Below are positions 21,266 to 32,984 of a DNA stretch of 64,000 nt, piece by piece. Position 1 is the first letter of the stretch. Every line of letters starts with the position of its first letter. The stretch is from Azolla caroliniana (Eukaryota; Polypodiophyta), in the NCBI GenBank assembly GCA_043228905.1, contig JBHGNT010000003.1:10726001-10790000 (forward strand), read 5' to 3'. The notes under the pieces are model-generated. The model had not been told where the DNA came from, searched no databases, and saw only the letters and a program-made list of their open reading frames with translations. The translations under genes and the position numbers were made by a program.

Positions 21266-24200
21266 CTCCCCCTCAAGATCAACTTTAGGTTCCACTTGCT
21301 CCGTCGGATCTACGCTCCGGTTCCTTCTAACTTCACGCCTCGCTCACGCTCCTCGACCCATTCGATTCTACGCGCTTCGACCTTGTGGTCGGCTTGTCTT
21401 CTCGTTCGGCCCTTCTCAGCTCCCTTGCTGTCGCGGTGTTGACGCATCCTTCGTTGCCCTTTTTCCCGCATGGCCTTCAGTTGATTCGGCGTATCTAAAT
21501 CGAACATACCGTATGAATTGAACTCTTCCGATTCAATTTCACTCTCATCTGAATTGGCTGTCGCCAATTCGTCCTCAATCTTTAGGCCCCTGACAACATT
21601 TGATCACATCTTAGTCTTGGCCTTATCTCCCCCTGTTTCGGCTATCCTCGGCTCCTTCTTATGCTTACGGCCCTTGCCCTTGCTTCCGTCTTCAGCTTCT
21701 TCAGCTGGTCAGAAGTCAAATTCTCCATCCAACTCCGCATCTCGGTCACTTCCGCCGTGATGCTTACCTCTGCTCCTTTCACACTCTTGTCCCTATTCTT
21801 TGTTTCTCCCCCTCAAGTTCGGTGTGTCGAGGTGACGCAACCCAAGAGCACCCGAGAAATGTCGTAACTTGTCGAGACCAAGAGGTTTTGTGAACATGTT
21901 TTGCGACAGTCGCCCCTCGATATTCGACCTCCATGCTCAACAATGCTACCGCCGACTGCTTTTTGCTGCTCCACGTGATCTCCACACTTCCTAGAGAGAA
22001 TGCGTATCCGGATGTGGATCTATGATCGTGGGCGTTTCCGGCCCAATCGGCATCTATGTAGCCGACTAATTGTTCGGCTACGCCTACCCTATAAAACAAC
22101 GCCATGTCTTTCGTGCCACTGACATAACGCAATATCCGTTGCGTGCACTGGAAGTGTTCGGCAGTAGGCTGTGACATGAATTGACTGATTAGGCCGACTA
22201 GATAACTAAGATCCGGCCGAGTAATCGTCAGATAGATAAGGCTTCCGACAATCTGTCGGAACCGTGTCGGGTCGCACGCCTTCCCCGAATATCGGCGAAG
22301 CTTTGTGTTTCTATCCAGAGGGGTCGAGATTTTCTTACAGTTTGCCATCCCGAACTTGAAGAGCATATTCAGCGCATAATGACGTTGGTTGATCAATATG
22401 CCTTCGGGGGTACGGATCACTTCGATCCCGAGGAAGTAATGAAGGTCTCCTAGATCCTTCATTTCAAATGATGCCGCAAGCTGAGACTTCACGCGGCGGA
22501 TTTCGTCAAGGTTGGCACCGAAGATGACTAAATCATCAACGGAGAAGAGTAGGTTGACCGGTCCATATTAACCTTGTCGAACAAATAGAGAAGAGTCTGA
22601 TTTCGACGGCGCAAACCCCATTCTACGCAACTGTTGCGTAATCTTTGCGTTCCAAGCTCACAGGGCTTGCTTTAGTCCGTATAAGGACTTCTTCAATCGG
22701 CAAACTGCTAGAGGTGTTTTGTTCGGATAGAAATCCAGGCGGTTGTACCATGTACACCTGCTCCTCAAGATCACCTTGCAGGAACGCATTCTTTACATCC
22801 ATCTGATGTAAGTGCCACCCCTTTGCCGCTGCTACGGCTAGTAGGACTCGCACAGTAGTCATCTTCGCGACAGCCGTGAAGGTCTCGTCATAGTCCACGT
22901 CGTGCTTCTACGCATAGCCTTTTGCTACTAAATAGGCCTTGTACCGGTTGATAGAGCCATCGGTGTTGTATTTCACCTTATACACCCATCTGCATCCGAT
23001 CAGCTTTACACCCTTTGGAGTGTCAACTAGGTCCCAGGTTTCATTCTCCGATAATGCACGCATCTCTTCCTCCATTGCAGCACACCAGTTCGCGTCTTTC
23101 GCCGCATCTGCGTAGCTCTCCGGCTCATGTACTTCCGCCACTCGCATCATGTACGCGGAATGGTGCGCCATGTACTCATTATACCCGTATCTCTTGACAG
23201 GGTTCTTCAGGTGGGTAGATCGGCGTAAATCGTGATTACCCGATTTCACGACCTTTTCGGCTACTATCGACGTCTTCCGTGGAGGTTCCTTTTCAGTTTG
23301 CCCCTAGTTAGACTCGCTTCGATCTGACTCGGCACTGCCGAAGTCATATTCCGGCATTTTCTTCTTGCCCTTCTCCTTGCACATAAACCATCTCCTCGGT
23401 TCTTTACGCGGGGACATCACGGCTAAGTCGCCACTACTCGCCGTCTCTTCACTAGGTTGCCCATTTCGGCCCAACCCCTCATTCGGCCCACTGAGCCGAA
23501 ATGATATCAGACTCTCTCTCAAAGCTCTGATTTCCTCATCATGTAGAGGCATCTCAGCCTCGCTGACTTCTTCCTCAGAATTCGGAATGGACTCTTAGGT
23601 ACCGTAGGTGAAGGTAAGTACCACAAAGCGGACTCGTCGAACACGACGTCGCAGCTTATGCATACTTCCGTTGTTCGAGGGTTATAACACATATACCCTT
23701 TCTACTCATCTGAATAGCCGACCAAGATACATTTCTTAGCTTTAGCATCCAGTTTCCTCCTTTTGTCCTTCAGCATGTGCACATACGAGATGCTGCCGAA
23801 AATCCTCAATTGTGCCAAGTTCGGCTTCTTCCCGAAATACAGCTCATGTAGCGGCACTCATTAGTAGAAGTCCGATTCTACAGGTAGACAGCCATCTTTA
23901 CGGCTTCAGCCCAATAGAATTTTGGTATATACTTCTCTTCAAGCATTGCCCTGGCCGCTTCTTCAATCGTCCAATGCTTCCACTCGGCCACGCCATTCTG
24001 CTGCGGCGTGTATCTACACGAGAATTCGCGTCGAATTCCCTCCTTTTATAGATAACTTGTGAACTGGTCGGAGAAGTACTCCTTCCCGCCATCGGACCGT
24101 AGCCATTTGGTCTTATGCCTTGTTTCCCTTTCCGCAAGGCTCTTCACCTTAAGGAAACATGTGAATACTTCTCTCTTCTTCACGATTGTGCATACCCACG

Positions 24201-25847
24201 TGTGCCGAGTGAAGTCGTCGATGAAGGTTACAAAGTAACGGCTTCCACTGAGACTCACATTCTATGCCGGACCCCACAGATCCAAATGGATCAAATCCAG
24301 CGGACTTCGACTACGATTACGCTCATTGGGGAATAGAATTCAATGTTGCTTTCCCATCTGACAAGCTTCACAAACTTGGCCATTACGGCCCCGAAATTTT
24401 GGCAATCCGAAATCAATGATCTTAGTCTGCATCTCACGAAGTCATGGGAAATTTACGTGGCCAAACCGCTTGTGCCACAAGTCGATATCCGATTAGACCT
24501 TGTGTCCTTTTGCGTACAATGTAGTGACGGCTTGATTAGTGTCGAGGATAAACATCCTCCCTTCATGGCGCCCTTGTGCGATCACTTTGCCTTCCTCTTC
24601 TATGAAGCAGCCGAGGTGCGTGAATCGAACTTGCATACCTTGGTCGACGATCTGTCCGACCGACACAAGGTTCTTGGTTATTGTCAGGACGTGCAATACG
24701 TTCATGAGTTTCCCTTTCTGCCCGACATGGCTGAGGGGAACTTCTCCACCATGTTCGATGGTATGCGGAGTACCGTCTCCCATTTTGACCACTCCTCGTG
24801 ACTCATCATATGATTTGACACTCCGGAATCAACATACCACACCTCACTCAATTTCAAGGTGTTCACGGCCATAGAATTGGCCTTATGCTTCATTACGAAG
24901 GTTGGGCCTGATTTGTTTTCGGCTCGTTCAGAGCCTCCTCCCTAATGTGACTTCTGACACCTTCCTGCGTCTCTTCTGCTCAATCCAGCTTTGGCAGAAT
25001 CGGCTTGTTTCTTCCAGCACTCGCTCTCCTTGTGGCCTTTCTTGCCATAGTACCAACATTTCAAAGCGGCCTTCTCTTGTCGTCTTCTAGCGCCGCCCTA
25101 ACTCCCCCTGCTTCCAGAGGGTTCGGAATTGCTTCCGACATCTCGATTATGCCCTCCATTCTTCTCTTTTCGGCTGCCTCCATTGCGCGCCGATTCGCCT
25201 CATTCACCACAACCACGGGGCCTATCATCCTCCGTGTAGAGCATCTTGCCATCAGTGTGCGCACTCATTGATGCACGCACGTGGTTTTCTTCTACAAGCA
25301 ACATTGACTGAAGCTCGAAAAACGAAGGCGTATTCTCCCTCGTGCAGATCGCCGTTCAGAAAGCTCCAAACTTAGACGCTAACCCAACAAGACAAACCTG
25401 CACCATCTCATCCTCCTCGACGTTCATGTTGATAGAGGCGAGTGAGTCGCAAATTTCTTTGATCTTGGTGGTGTAGTCAGCCACCGACATATCTCGTTAT
25501 CGTACATTGCTCAACTCTTGCCTGAGTTGAAGCTTCTTGGTTGTATTGCTTGCGGCGAGGAGCTTCTTGAGATTCGCCCATGCGTGCTTTGGCGTCTTCG
25601 CATCCTGAATATAGCTCAATAGTTGGTCGCTCACACAAGATGCAAAGCAATAGAGAATTCTGCTTGCCGCTTGTTCCCAAACCGAAAAATCTCTATGTGT
25701 CGAATCGGGTCCTACATCATTGGATCCTTCGACATAACTCTAGTAGTCGTGACCAAGCAATTACTGGTGCATCTTGTACGACCAAGATGTGTAGTTGCTC
25801 CTGTCGAGCTTTTCAATTGGTAGCGAGCTTCCCATACCTCTGTCCAT
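21266..25847 (-). pseudogene. Right-unit copia gag-pol, decayed
   Basis: ATG at 25847. Gag (25500-25060), a knuckle region, protease WYVDSGVSNHM near 24840, pre-integrase (24790-24490), integrase core with TFIDDFTRHTWVCTI and LRSDGGKEYF (24258-23900), linker, and RT (23249-22500: VKYNTDGSINRY, DYDETF, DLHYFLGIEV). The RNase H domain (22490-21900) starts normally (YIDADWAGNAHDHRSTSGYA) but jumps from ATVA to the end of the domain, so roughly 80 residues are deleted. The charged C-terminal extension follows (21567-21310). There are many frameshifts. It is inactive. Confidence 0.85.
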
Positions 25848-25909
25848 ATTGTTCAACTCTGTTTTGTCGCAAGATTTTCTTTTCGGCTGTAGAGGACTTC
25901 AACCCTCGC

Positions 25910-25921
25910 GCTCTGATACCA
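25910..25921 (-). promoter_or_regulatory. Primer-binding site of the right unit
   Basis: TGGTATCAGAGC on the minus strand, next to the outer LTR. Confidence 0.9.
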
Positions 25922-26331
25922 TGTAAAAGAAGTGCGGAAGCATGTGCATAAACACAGAGTAGTTCAGTAAACACAGAAAACACAGAGAGGGAGAGGGAGA
26001 GGGAGAGGGAGAGGGAGAGACAAAGAAAGAGAGACACAATAGAGCAAATTCAAAACAATTCTCTGTTCTGTACATACTTCGTGCTCAGTGAGCACCTTAT
26101 ATACAAGCCCTGACAATCAGGCTGACACAAGTATTGATAGTAGTTGAATGCTCATAAATGAGCCGACTAAACAATTTCCCAAAATTATTCCTTTACGAGG
26201 AATAACGCTCTAACGGACTCTTCGGTTTTCACACCGATGTGGCCCTATTGTGCATACTTTTTCACACTACCAATCAATGCACTGGGTTACGCTGCGTAGT
26301 GCGCACCGAATGTTGAGCTTGTCTCTCAATA
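25922..26331 (-). repeat. Outer 5' LTR of the composite copia
   Basis: 410 bp. It includes an expanded GGGAGA run near 25987-26017. Its last bases read CAATA instead of CAACA, then GTTAT. Confidence 0.88.
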
Positions 26332-26336
26332 GTTAT

Positions 26337-26640
26337 ATGAAGACAAAAAAGCAGAGGAAAGGGCATCTAAAGCCGACATTGAGACAAAGGAGCTGACAAG
26401 TCGAGGGGCGTCAATGTCGTGGCAATGAGGGTGCTAAGAAGGGCCTGATGAGTAAACATGCCAACCAAAGGGGTCGAGGTGTGCGGAACTGGACGACTCA
26501 AGGGTTGACGGACCGAAGGGGTCGTGGGATGCAAGATCGGACCAGACGTGGAGCTTGTGCTAGGCGGGAGGAACCCAGAAGGAGTTGGTTGCAAGGACCA
26601 GCTACATCTAACACAACGGACTAACCTCAAGTTGAGGTTG
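26337..26640 (+). other. Older copia tail, part 3
   Basis: Joins 19724-19896 once the composite copia is removed. It holds Lys/Arg-rich former coding sequence and ends near a purine-rich TTGAGGTTGAGGGGAAG, a likely polypurine tract. Confidence 0.5.
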
Positions 26641-26648
26641 AGGGGAAG

Positions 26649-26902
26649 TGTTGAGCGAGCAAGCTTAACATGGGTTGGACTAGTTGGGCAAGCCAGTAGG
26701 TCAGACCAGAGTCGATCCAGTTGGATAGGCTCAGTTTTCAGACCGGATGCCGGATTGGCTTAAGAAACCGGTGTTGAATATGAGGGACCGGTCACAACCG
26801 GATAGCAAGTCAAATGCAAATGACAAGAAGAGACCAACCAAAAACATACAATGACACAGATAATGAGCGAGCAAGATCAACATGGGTTGGACTAGTTGGG
26901 CA
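26649..26902 (+). repeat. LTR-like repeat B, truncated
   Basis: Starts TGTTGAGCGAGCAAGC straight after a polypurine-like tract. It holds one ~212-bp unit and the first 38 bp of a second, then changes abruptly at 26902/26903 to copia tail sequence. The same repeat lies at 32554-32979, so repeat B flanks the 27-32 kb copia on both sides. Confidence 0.7.
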
Positions 26903-27092
26903 GCAGGAGAAGCGTCGACACCGCAACAGCAGAAGAGCTGATAAGGGCCGCATGAGCATACAAGCCGACTGGAAGGGTCGAAGCGCGCGGAGTCGAACAG
27001 GTCGAGGAGCGCGAGCGAGGCGTGAAGCCAGGAGGAACCGGAGTTGTGAGCCCGAGGATCCTGAAGAGCCTCAAGTTGAGCTTGAGGGGGAT
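26903..27092 (+). other. 3' end of an upstream copia interior sharing the next LTR
   Basis: Nearly the same as 32146-32336: Arg-rich coding tail (GRMSIQADWKGRSARSRTG), CEPEDPEEP and the polypurine tract GCTTGAGGGGGAT. It is followed directly by the LTR at 27093, which thus ends one unit and begins the next. Confidence 0.8.
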
Positions 27093-27484
27093 TGTTGAGA
27101 GACAAGCTCAACATCGGCCGGATCGGCTGAAGAAGCCGAGGACCGGATCGGTTGGGACCGATCGGTTAGGCCGAGTACGTAAACCGGGGGGTCGTTAGGA
27201 AAGATATTACGTGAGGAATATATTTGGGAGTTAGTGTAGGAGCTCTTGATGAGCATTGAAGTACTGTCAGTACTTCGGTCAGTCCTTCTAGGACTTGTAT
27301 AAAAGTGTTCACTTAGCACGTCTTATGTACAGACTGAGTATTATTGTTGAATATAGTTCTTGTGTTCTCTCTCACTCTCTCTGTCTCTCCCGCGTATACT
27401 GCGTAAGCTCAAGCTCTCCATTGAACCTGAGTTTCCTTCCTTCTGTTTCGTCTTCATACCTGCTTCCGCACGCTACTTTTTACA
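27093..27484 (+). repeat. 5' LTR of copia copy 6
   Basis: 392 bp, TGTTGAGAGACAAGCTC...CTTTTTACA. The TATA-type TTGTATAAAAGTG near 27294 lies about 190 bp before the PBS. Confidence 0.92.
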
Positions 27485-27496
27485 TGGTATCAGAGC
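27485..27496 (+). promoter_or_regulatory. Primer-binding site of copia copy 6
   Basis: TGGTATCAGAGC directly after the LTR. Confidence 0.95.
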
Positions 27497-27556
27497 GCGA
27501 GGGTTGAGAACCTCTCTACAGCCGACACAGCTTGACGAAGAAGAACGAGAAGAACG

Positions 27557-30500
27557 ATGGATAGAGGCATGACGAGCTCGCTTCCAATAGAGAAGCTCGA
27601 CAGAACCAACTAGTGCGTCTTGGTCCTACAAGATGCACCAGTACCTGCTCGAGCACGGCTACTGGAGTTATGTCGAAGGAGCTAATGACGCGGCACCTGA
27701 ATCGGCACACAGAGATTTCCCATCGTGGGAGCAATCGGCGAGCAGGGTATTGTACTGCTTCGCGTCGTGTGTGGGCGAACAGCTATTGAGCTATGTTCAG
27801 GATACAAAGACGCCAAAGGGTGCGTGGGAAAATCTGAAGAAGATTTTCTCCGCGAGCACCACAGCCAGGAAGCTTCAGCTCCGACAGGAGTTGAGCAACC
27901 TACGACAACGCGACTTGTCGATGGCGGACTATACCTAGAAGATCAAGGATATCTGTGACTCCCTCGCCTCCATAGAGGTGAACATCGAGGAGAGCGAGAT
28001 GGTCCAGATCTGTCTCGCAGGTTTGGCGTCGAAGTTCGGAGCGTTCCGAACGGCTGTGTGTACCCGGGAGAATACGCCGTCCTTTTTCGACTTACAATCG
28101 ATGCTCCTGGTAGAGGAGAACCACGCGGGTGCATCTACAAGCACGCACACCGACAGCAAAATACTGTACACGGAGGGAGAAAGGCCCTGTGGACGTGGAG
28201 GACGAGGCGAGTCGGGGCGCAATGGAGGCGGCCGACGAGATCAAGGAAGAAGGCACCGAAGTGATGCCGACAGCAACTCCGGACCCTTCGGAAACAGGGG
28301 GAGTCGAAGCGATGAGAACCGGCAAGGGAAGTCTATCGCGGAGTGCTGGTACTGTGGCAAGAAAGGCCACAGGGAAAGTGAGTGTTGGAAGAAGCGCGCC
28401 GATTCGGAGAGAACCGGTTCCGGAAACGGCTCCGGACATACCGACAAGGGAAATCGGCAGCGATCGCACTACGCCGAAGACTCCGGGAGAGCCGGAGAAG
28501 GGTCTGTCTTCGTGACGAGACACGAAGCAAACTCAATGAAACAGAGCACCCCGAGATCGGATGAGGTGTGGTACGTAGACTCCGGCGCGTCAAACCACAT
28601 GACGAGCCATAAGGAGTGGTTCTCGTACCTTGAAAAACCGATACAACCTGGAGTAGTCGCAACTGGAGACGACACTCCGCATCCGATCGCGAATGTCGGA
28701 GAAGTTCCCCTTAGCCATGTCGGGCAGAAAGGGAAACTCTTGAACGTGTTGCACGTCCCGACAATCACGAAAAACTTGGTCTCGGTCGGACAGATCGTCG
28801 ACCAAGGGATGGAGGTTCGGTTTACACACCTCGGGTTTTTCATTGAGGAAGAAGGCCATGTGATTGCGCAAGGGCGCAGAGACGGGAGGATGTTCATCCT
28901 CGACTCCACTGACAGCGGCACCGCAATGTTCGCGAAGGGACAAAAGACCGAGTAGGACATCGACTTGTGGCACAAGCGGATAGGCCACGTCAACCACCAA
29001 CGGCTTCAAGATCTGCAATCGAAACAGGTAGTATTCGGATTGCCCAAATTTAGTGGCCGAAAGGCACAAATTTGTGAAGCCTGCCAGCTCGGGAAGCAAC
29101 ACCGACTTCCTTTCCCAAAGGAGCAAATCCGGAGCCGGAATAAGCTCGACCTTATACACTCCGATGTATGGGGGCCGGCACAAAACGTTAGTCTTGGTAG
29201 GAGCCGATATTTCGTCTCCTTCATCGACGACCACACGCGGCACACGTGGATCTACCTCATTGAGAGGAAGAGCGAAGTCTTCGACTATTTCTGGGACCTC
29301 AAAGGGTTCGTGGAAACGGAAACGGGACGAAAGATCAAGTGCCTGCGGTCAGATGGCGGGAAAGAGTACTTTTCTGGTCAATTCAACGGTTATCTACAAC
29401 AAATGGGAATTCGGCGTGAATTCAGTTGTAGATACACGCCAGAGCAGAACAGTGTGGCCGAGAGGAAGAATCGGTCAGTTAGGGAAGCGGCACGGGCAAT
29501 GCTGGAGGAGAAGAGCTTGCCCAAGTTCTACTGCGCCGAGGCGGTAAGGACCGCGGTATACATCCAAAACCGGATCGGAGACAAAGTGTCGGCGCACGAG
29601 CTATATTTCGGAACGAAGCCGAACTTGCAACACTTGAGGGTGTTCGGTAGCATTGCGTATGTGCATGTACCGAAGGAGAAAAGGAGGAAGCTGGACGAGA
29701 AGTGCATCTTGGTCGGTTACTCGGACGAGCAGAAGGGTTATAAGTGCTATAACCCTCGCACCAAACAAGCGCGTGTCAGCCGCGACGCTGTGTTTGACGA
29801 GTCCGCGTCCTGGTACCTGCCCCCGACTCGGAACCCCGACTCCAATCCGAGCTCTGACGATGAGGTCAGCGAGGCCGAGATGCCTCCGGATGAGCCCGAA
29901 ATCGAGACCCGCAAAGAGAGTCTGATTTCACTCCGGTTAAGTGGACCGATTGGACAACTGAGTCGGTACGACCAGTCCGATGAAGAGTCAGCGAGTAGTG
30001 GAGACTTGGTCGTGCATTCCCCGCGCAAGAAGCCAAGGAGACGGCTTACGGATAGGAACGAGTCAGACCGACGCGAGTCCGACTCCGAGGGAACCGGTGA
30101 CGGGTCTTTAAAGGTGAAGACCGCGTCGACCGAGAAGGCCTCGACATCGGCTAATGTGAGATTACGCCGGTCTACCCGCCAGAAGAACCCTGTCTTGCGG
30201 TTCGGATACAACGAGTACATGGCGCATCATTATGCGTACATGACCCGTGTAGCGGAAGTGCGTGAGCCGGAGAGCTACGCAGAAGCGGCTAAAGACGCGA
30301 ATTGGCGCGCCGCGATGGAGGAAGAGATGCACGCATTAGCGGAGAACGAGACCTGGGACCTGGTTGACGCACCAACAGGGGTAAAACTGATCGGGTGTAG
30401 GTGGGTGTACAAGGTCAAGTACAACACCGATGGCTCGGTCAACCGGTACAAGGCTCGGCTAGTGGCAAAGGGCTACGCGCAGAAACACGGCATCGACTAC

Positions 30501-32342
30501 AATGAGACTTTTGCGCCGGTCACGAAAATGACGATCGTCCGTGTTTTGCTCGCAATAGCTGCGGCGAAGGGGTGGCACCTATATCAGATGGATGTAAAGA
30601 ATGTGTTCCTGCAAGGTGACCTTGAGGAACATGTGTACATGGTACAGCCTCCCGGATTTCACTCTGGAACAAACTCCTCGGCAGTATGCCGACTGAAGAA
30701 GTCCCTTTACGAACTGAAGCAAGCCCCGCATGCCTGGAACGCGAAGATCACGCAACAACTGCATCGGATGGGCTTCGTCACGTCAAAAGCGGACTCTTCC
30801 CTGTTCATCTGAAAAGGTCGACTCGAACCGGTTAGTATTTTACTATATGTTGATGACTGGGTCATCACCGGCGCCGACCTAGGTGAAATCGACCGCGTGA
30901 AGCTCCAGCTTGCGGCATCGTTCAACATGAAGGATCTGGGGGACCTTCATTACTTCCTCGGGATTGAAGTGATCCGTACCCCTGAAGGCATATTGATCAG
31001 CCAACGTCACTACGTGCTGAGTATGCTCTTCAAATTCGGGATGGCCGACTCTAAGTCCGTCTCGACTCCTCTGGACAAAACCGTCAAGCTTCGTCCCGAT
31101 ACAGGAAAGGAATGCGACCCGACGAGGTTCCGACAAATTGTCGGAAGCCTCATATACTTGAACATCACCCAACCCAACCACAGTTATCCGGTCGGGGTGA
31201 TCAGTCTGTTCATGGCGCGACCTACCGAGGAGCACCTTCAGTGTGCGCAACGTGTACTGCGGTACGTAAGCGGCACTAAGGACCGCGGACTGCTATATCG
31301 GACCGGTGCAGCCGCGCAGTTAGTCGGCTACACAGATGCTGATTGGGCTGGCAACGCCGCCGATCGCCGATCCACGTCTGGATACGCGTTCTCCCTCGGG
31401 AGTGCCGCGATCGCGTGGAGCAGTAAGAAGCAGCCGACAGTTGCACTGTCGAGCATCGAAGCTGACTACTGATGAGCGGTTGTCGCGACATGCGAAGCCA
31501 TATGGTTGAAGCGGCTACTTACGGACCTGCAAGAGGAGGTGTCAGATCCGACGACGATCTACTGTGACAACCTCAACAGCATCCACCTCGCGAAGAACCC
31601 CGTTTTCCACGCACGGACCAAGCACATTGAGGTGCATTACCATTTCTTCTGTGAGCGTGTCCTTTCCGGTGAAGTCAAACTTCAGTACGTTCCGACGGAT
31701 CAGTAGGTTGCCGACATCTTCACCAAGCCTCTTGGTTTGGACAAGTTGCGGCAATTCTCAGGTGCGCTCGGGTTGCGTCACCTTGACGTGCCGAACTTGA
31801 GGGGGAGAACAGTCCTGAACGACCAAGCAAGGCAGCAGGAAAGGAGCGGAGACCGCGACACCGAGTTTGTTGACTCGGTTGTCGAGTTCGACTTCGGATC
31901 GGCTGAAGAAGCCGAGGGCGAACCCGCGGAAAAGTTCGGCAGCGGACAGAAGGGGAGCAACCGAAGGAGAGAGCCGAAGCCAACCACGCATGGGGAAGAT
32001 GACGTCATCGAGGGCGAGAAGACCGAAGACGAGTTGGAGACAGCCAACTCGGACGAGAGCGAAAACCGATCGGAGGTAGCTGAGTCGGTCCGGATGTTTG
32101 ATTCAGATACGTTGAATCAACCGAGACCCAAGCGGAAGAAAAGGCAGCAGGAGAAGCGTCGACACCGCAACAGAAGAAGAGCTTATAAGGGCCGCATGAG
32201 CATACAAGCCGACCGGAAGGGTCGAAGCACGCGAAGTCGAACAGGTCGAGGAGCGCGAGCGAGCCGTGAAGCCAGGAGGAACCGGAGCTGTGAGCCCGAG
32301 GATCCTGAAGAGCCTCGAGTTGAGCTTGAGGGGGATTGTTGA
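27557..32342 (+). pseudogene. Copia copy 6 gag-pol polyprotein with extended charged C terminus
   Basis: ATG at 27557. Order: gag (UBN2, KIKDICDSLASIEVNIEE near 27945); CCHC knuckle CWYCGKKGHRESECW near 28347; protease WYVDSGASNHMTS near 28570; pre-integrase; integrase with its HHCC zinc site (CEACQLGK), HSDVWGP, LRSDGGKEYF and PEQNSVAERKN (usual GVAE is SVAE); RT with VKYNTDGSVNRY, YNETFAPV and LLYVDDWVITG (YVDD intact); RNase H with YTDADWAGNAADRRSTSG and ADIFTKPLGL. About 180 more residues follow: acidic (EFDFGSAEEAEGE), then Arg/Lys-rich, ending CEPEDPEEPRVELEGDC. This reads through the polypurine tract to a TGA made by the LTR's first bases. Defects: one frameshift near 27616 and in-frame stops near 27940, 28953, 30810, 31470 (two adjacent) and 31704. 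Copia gag-pol proteins do not usually carry such a tail. Confidence 0.9.
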
Positions 32343-32543
32343 GAGACAAGCTCATCATCGGCTGGATCGCCTGAAGAAGCCGAGGACCGGATCGGTTGGG
32401 ACCGATCGGTTAGGCCGAGTACGTAAACCGGGAGGTCGTTAGGAAAGATATTACGTGAGGAAAGATATTACTGCGTAAGCTCAAGCTCTCCATTGAACCT
32501 GAGTTTCCTTCCTTCTGTTCCGTCTCCATACCTGCTTCCGCAC
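32337..32543 (+). repeat. 3' LTR of copia copy 6, internally deleted
   Basis: Starts TGTTGAGAGACAAGCTCATC, follows the 5' LTR to GATATTACGTGAGGAA, then jumps to ACTGCGTAAGCTCAAGC, losing the promoter and R region. It ends at GCTTCCGCAC, short of TTTTTACA, where repeat B begins. Confidence 0.85.
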
Positions 32544-32553
32544 TGAGGGGAAG

Positions 32554-32979
32554 TGTTGAGCGAGCAAGCTCAACATGGGCTGGACAAGTTGGGCAAGCCA
32601 GTAGGTCAAACCAGAGTCGATCCAGTTGGATAGGCTCAGTTTTCAGACTGGATGCCGGATTGGCTTAAGAAACCGGTGTTGAATATGAGGGGTCGGCCAC
32701 AACCGGATAGCAAGTCAAATGCAAAAGACAAGAAGAGACCAACCAAAAACATACAATGACACAGATAATGAGCGAGCAAGATCAACATGGGTTGGACTAG
32801 TTGGGCAAGCCAATAGGTCAGACCGGAGTCGATCCAGTTGGCTAGGCTCAGTTTTCAAACCGGATGGTGGATTGGCTTAAAAAACCGGTCTTGAATATGA
32901 GAGACCGGCCACAACCGGATAGCAAGTCAAATGCAAAGACAAGAAGAGACCAACCAAAAACATACAATGACACAGATAA
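32554..32979 (+). repeat. Repeat B, two tandem ~211-bp units
   Basis: Units begin GAGCGAGCAAG at 32558 and 32770 and contain GATCCAGTTGG, CCGGTGTTGAATATGAG and ACACAGATAAT. It starts TGTTGAG after the purine tract TGAGGGGAAG, as an LTR would. It matches 26649-26902 with a few differences. Confidence 0.75.
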
Positions 32980-32984
32980 TAAAA

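Larger units (their letters stand above)
19897..26331 (-). mobile_element. Three-LTR composite copia element, TSD GTTAT
   Basis: From left: a partial LTR (19897-about 20045), a partial gag unit, a complete LTR with PBS (20868-21265), a long gag-pol unit, and a complete LTR with PBS (25922-26331). GTTAT flanks the whole block at 19892-19896 and 26332-26336, so the outer ends come from one integration. The middle LTR serves as 5' LTR of the left unit and 3' LTR of the right unit. This is the product expected from unequal recombination between LTRs, followed by deletion of pol and U3 in the left unit. The family is related to copy 3 but differs in LTR start (TGTAAAAG, GA-rich) and gag sequence. 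Confidence 0.88.
27093..32543 (+). mobile_element. Nearly full-length Ty1/copia element (copy 6)
   Basis: 5' LTR (27093-27484), PBS, one long gag-pol frame, polypurine tract and a 3' LTR from which about 190 bp have been lost. It is the best-preserved copia here and the reference for the others. The reading frame is open for about 1,600 codons apart from one frameshift near 27616 and a handful of single-codon stops. The promoter TTGTATAAAAGTG lies near 27294. Confidence 0.92.

Noticed and set aside
27935-29245. Long minus-strand open frames opposite copia gag-pol
   Set aside because: They are antisense shadows of a GC-rich, well-kept plus-strand frame that contains every expected copia motif.
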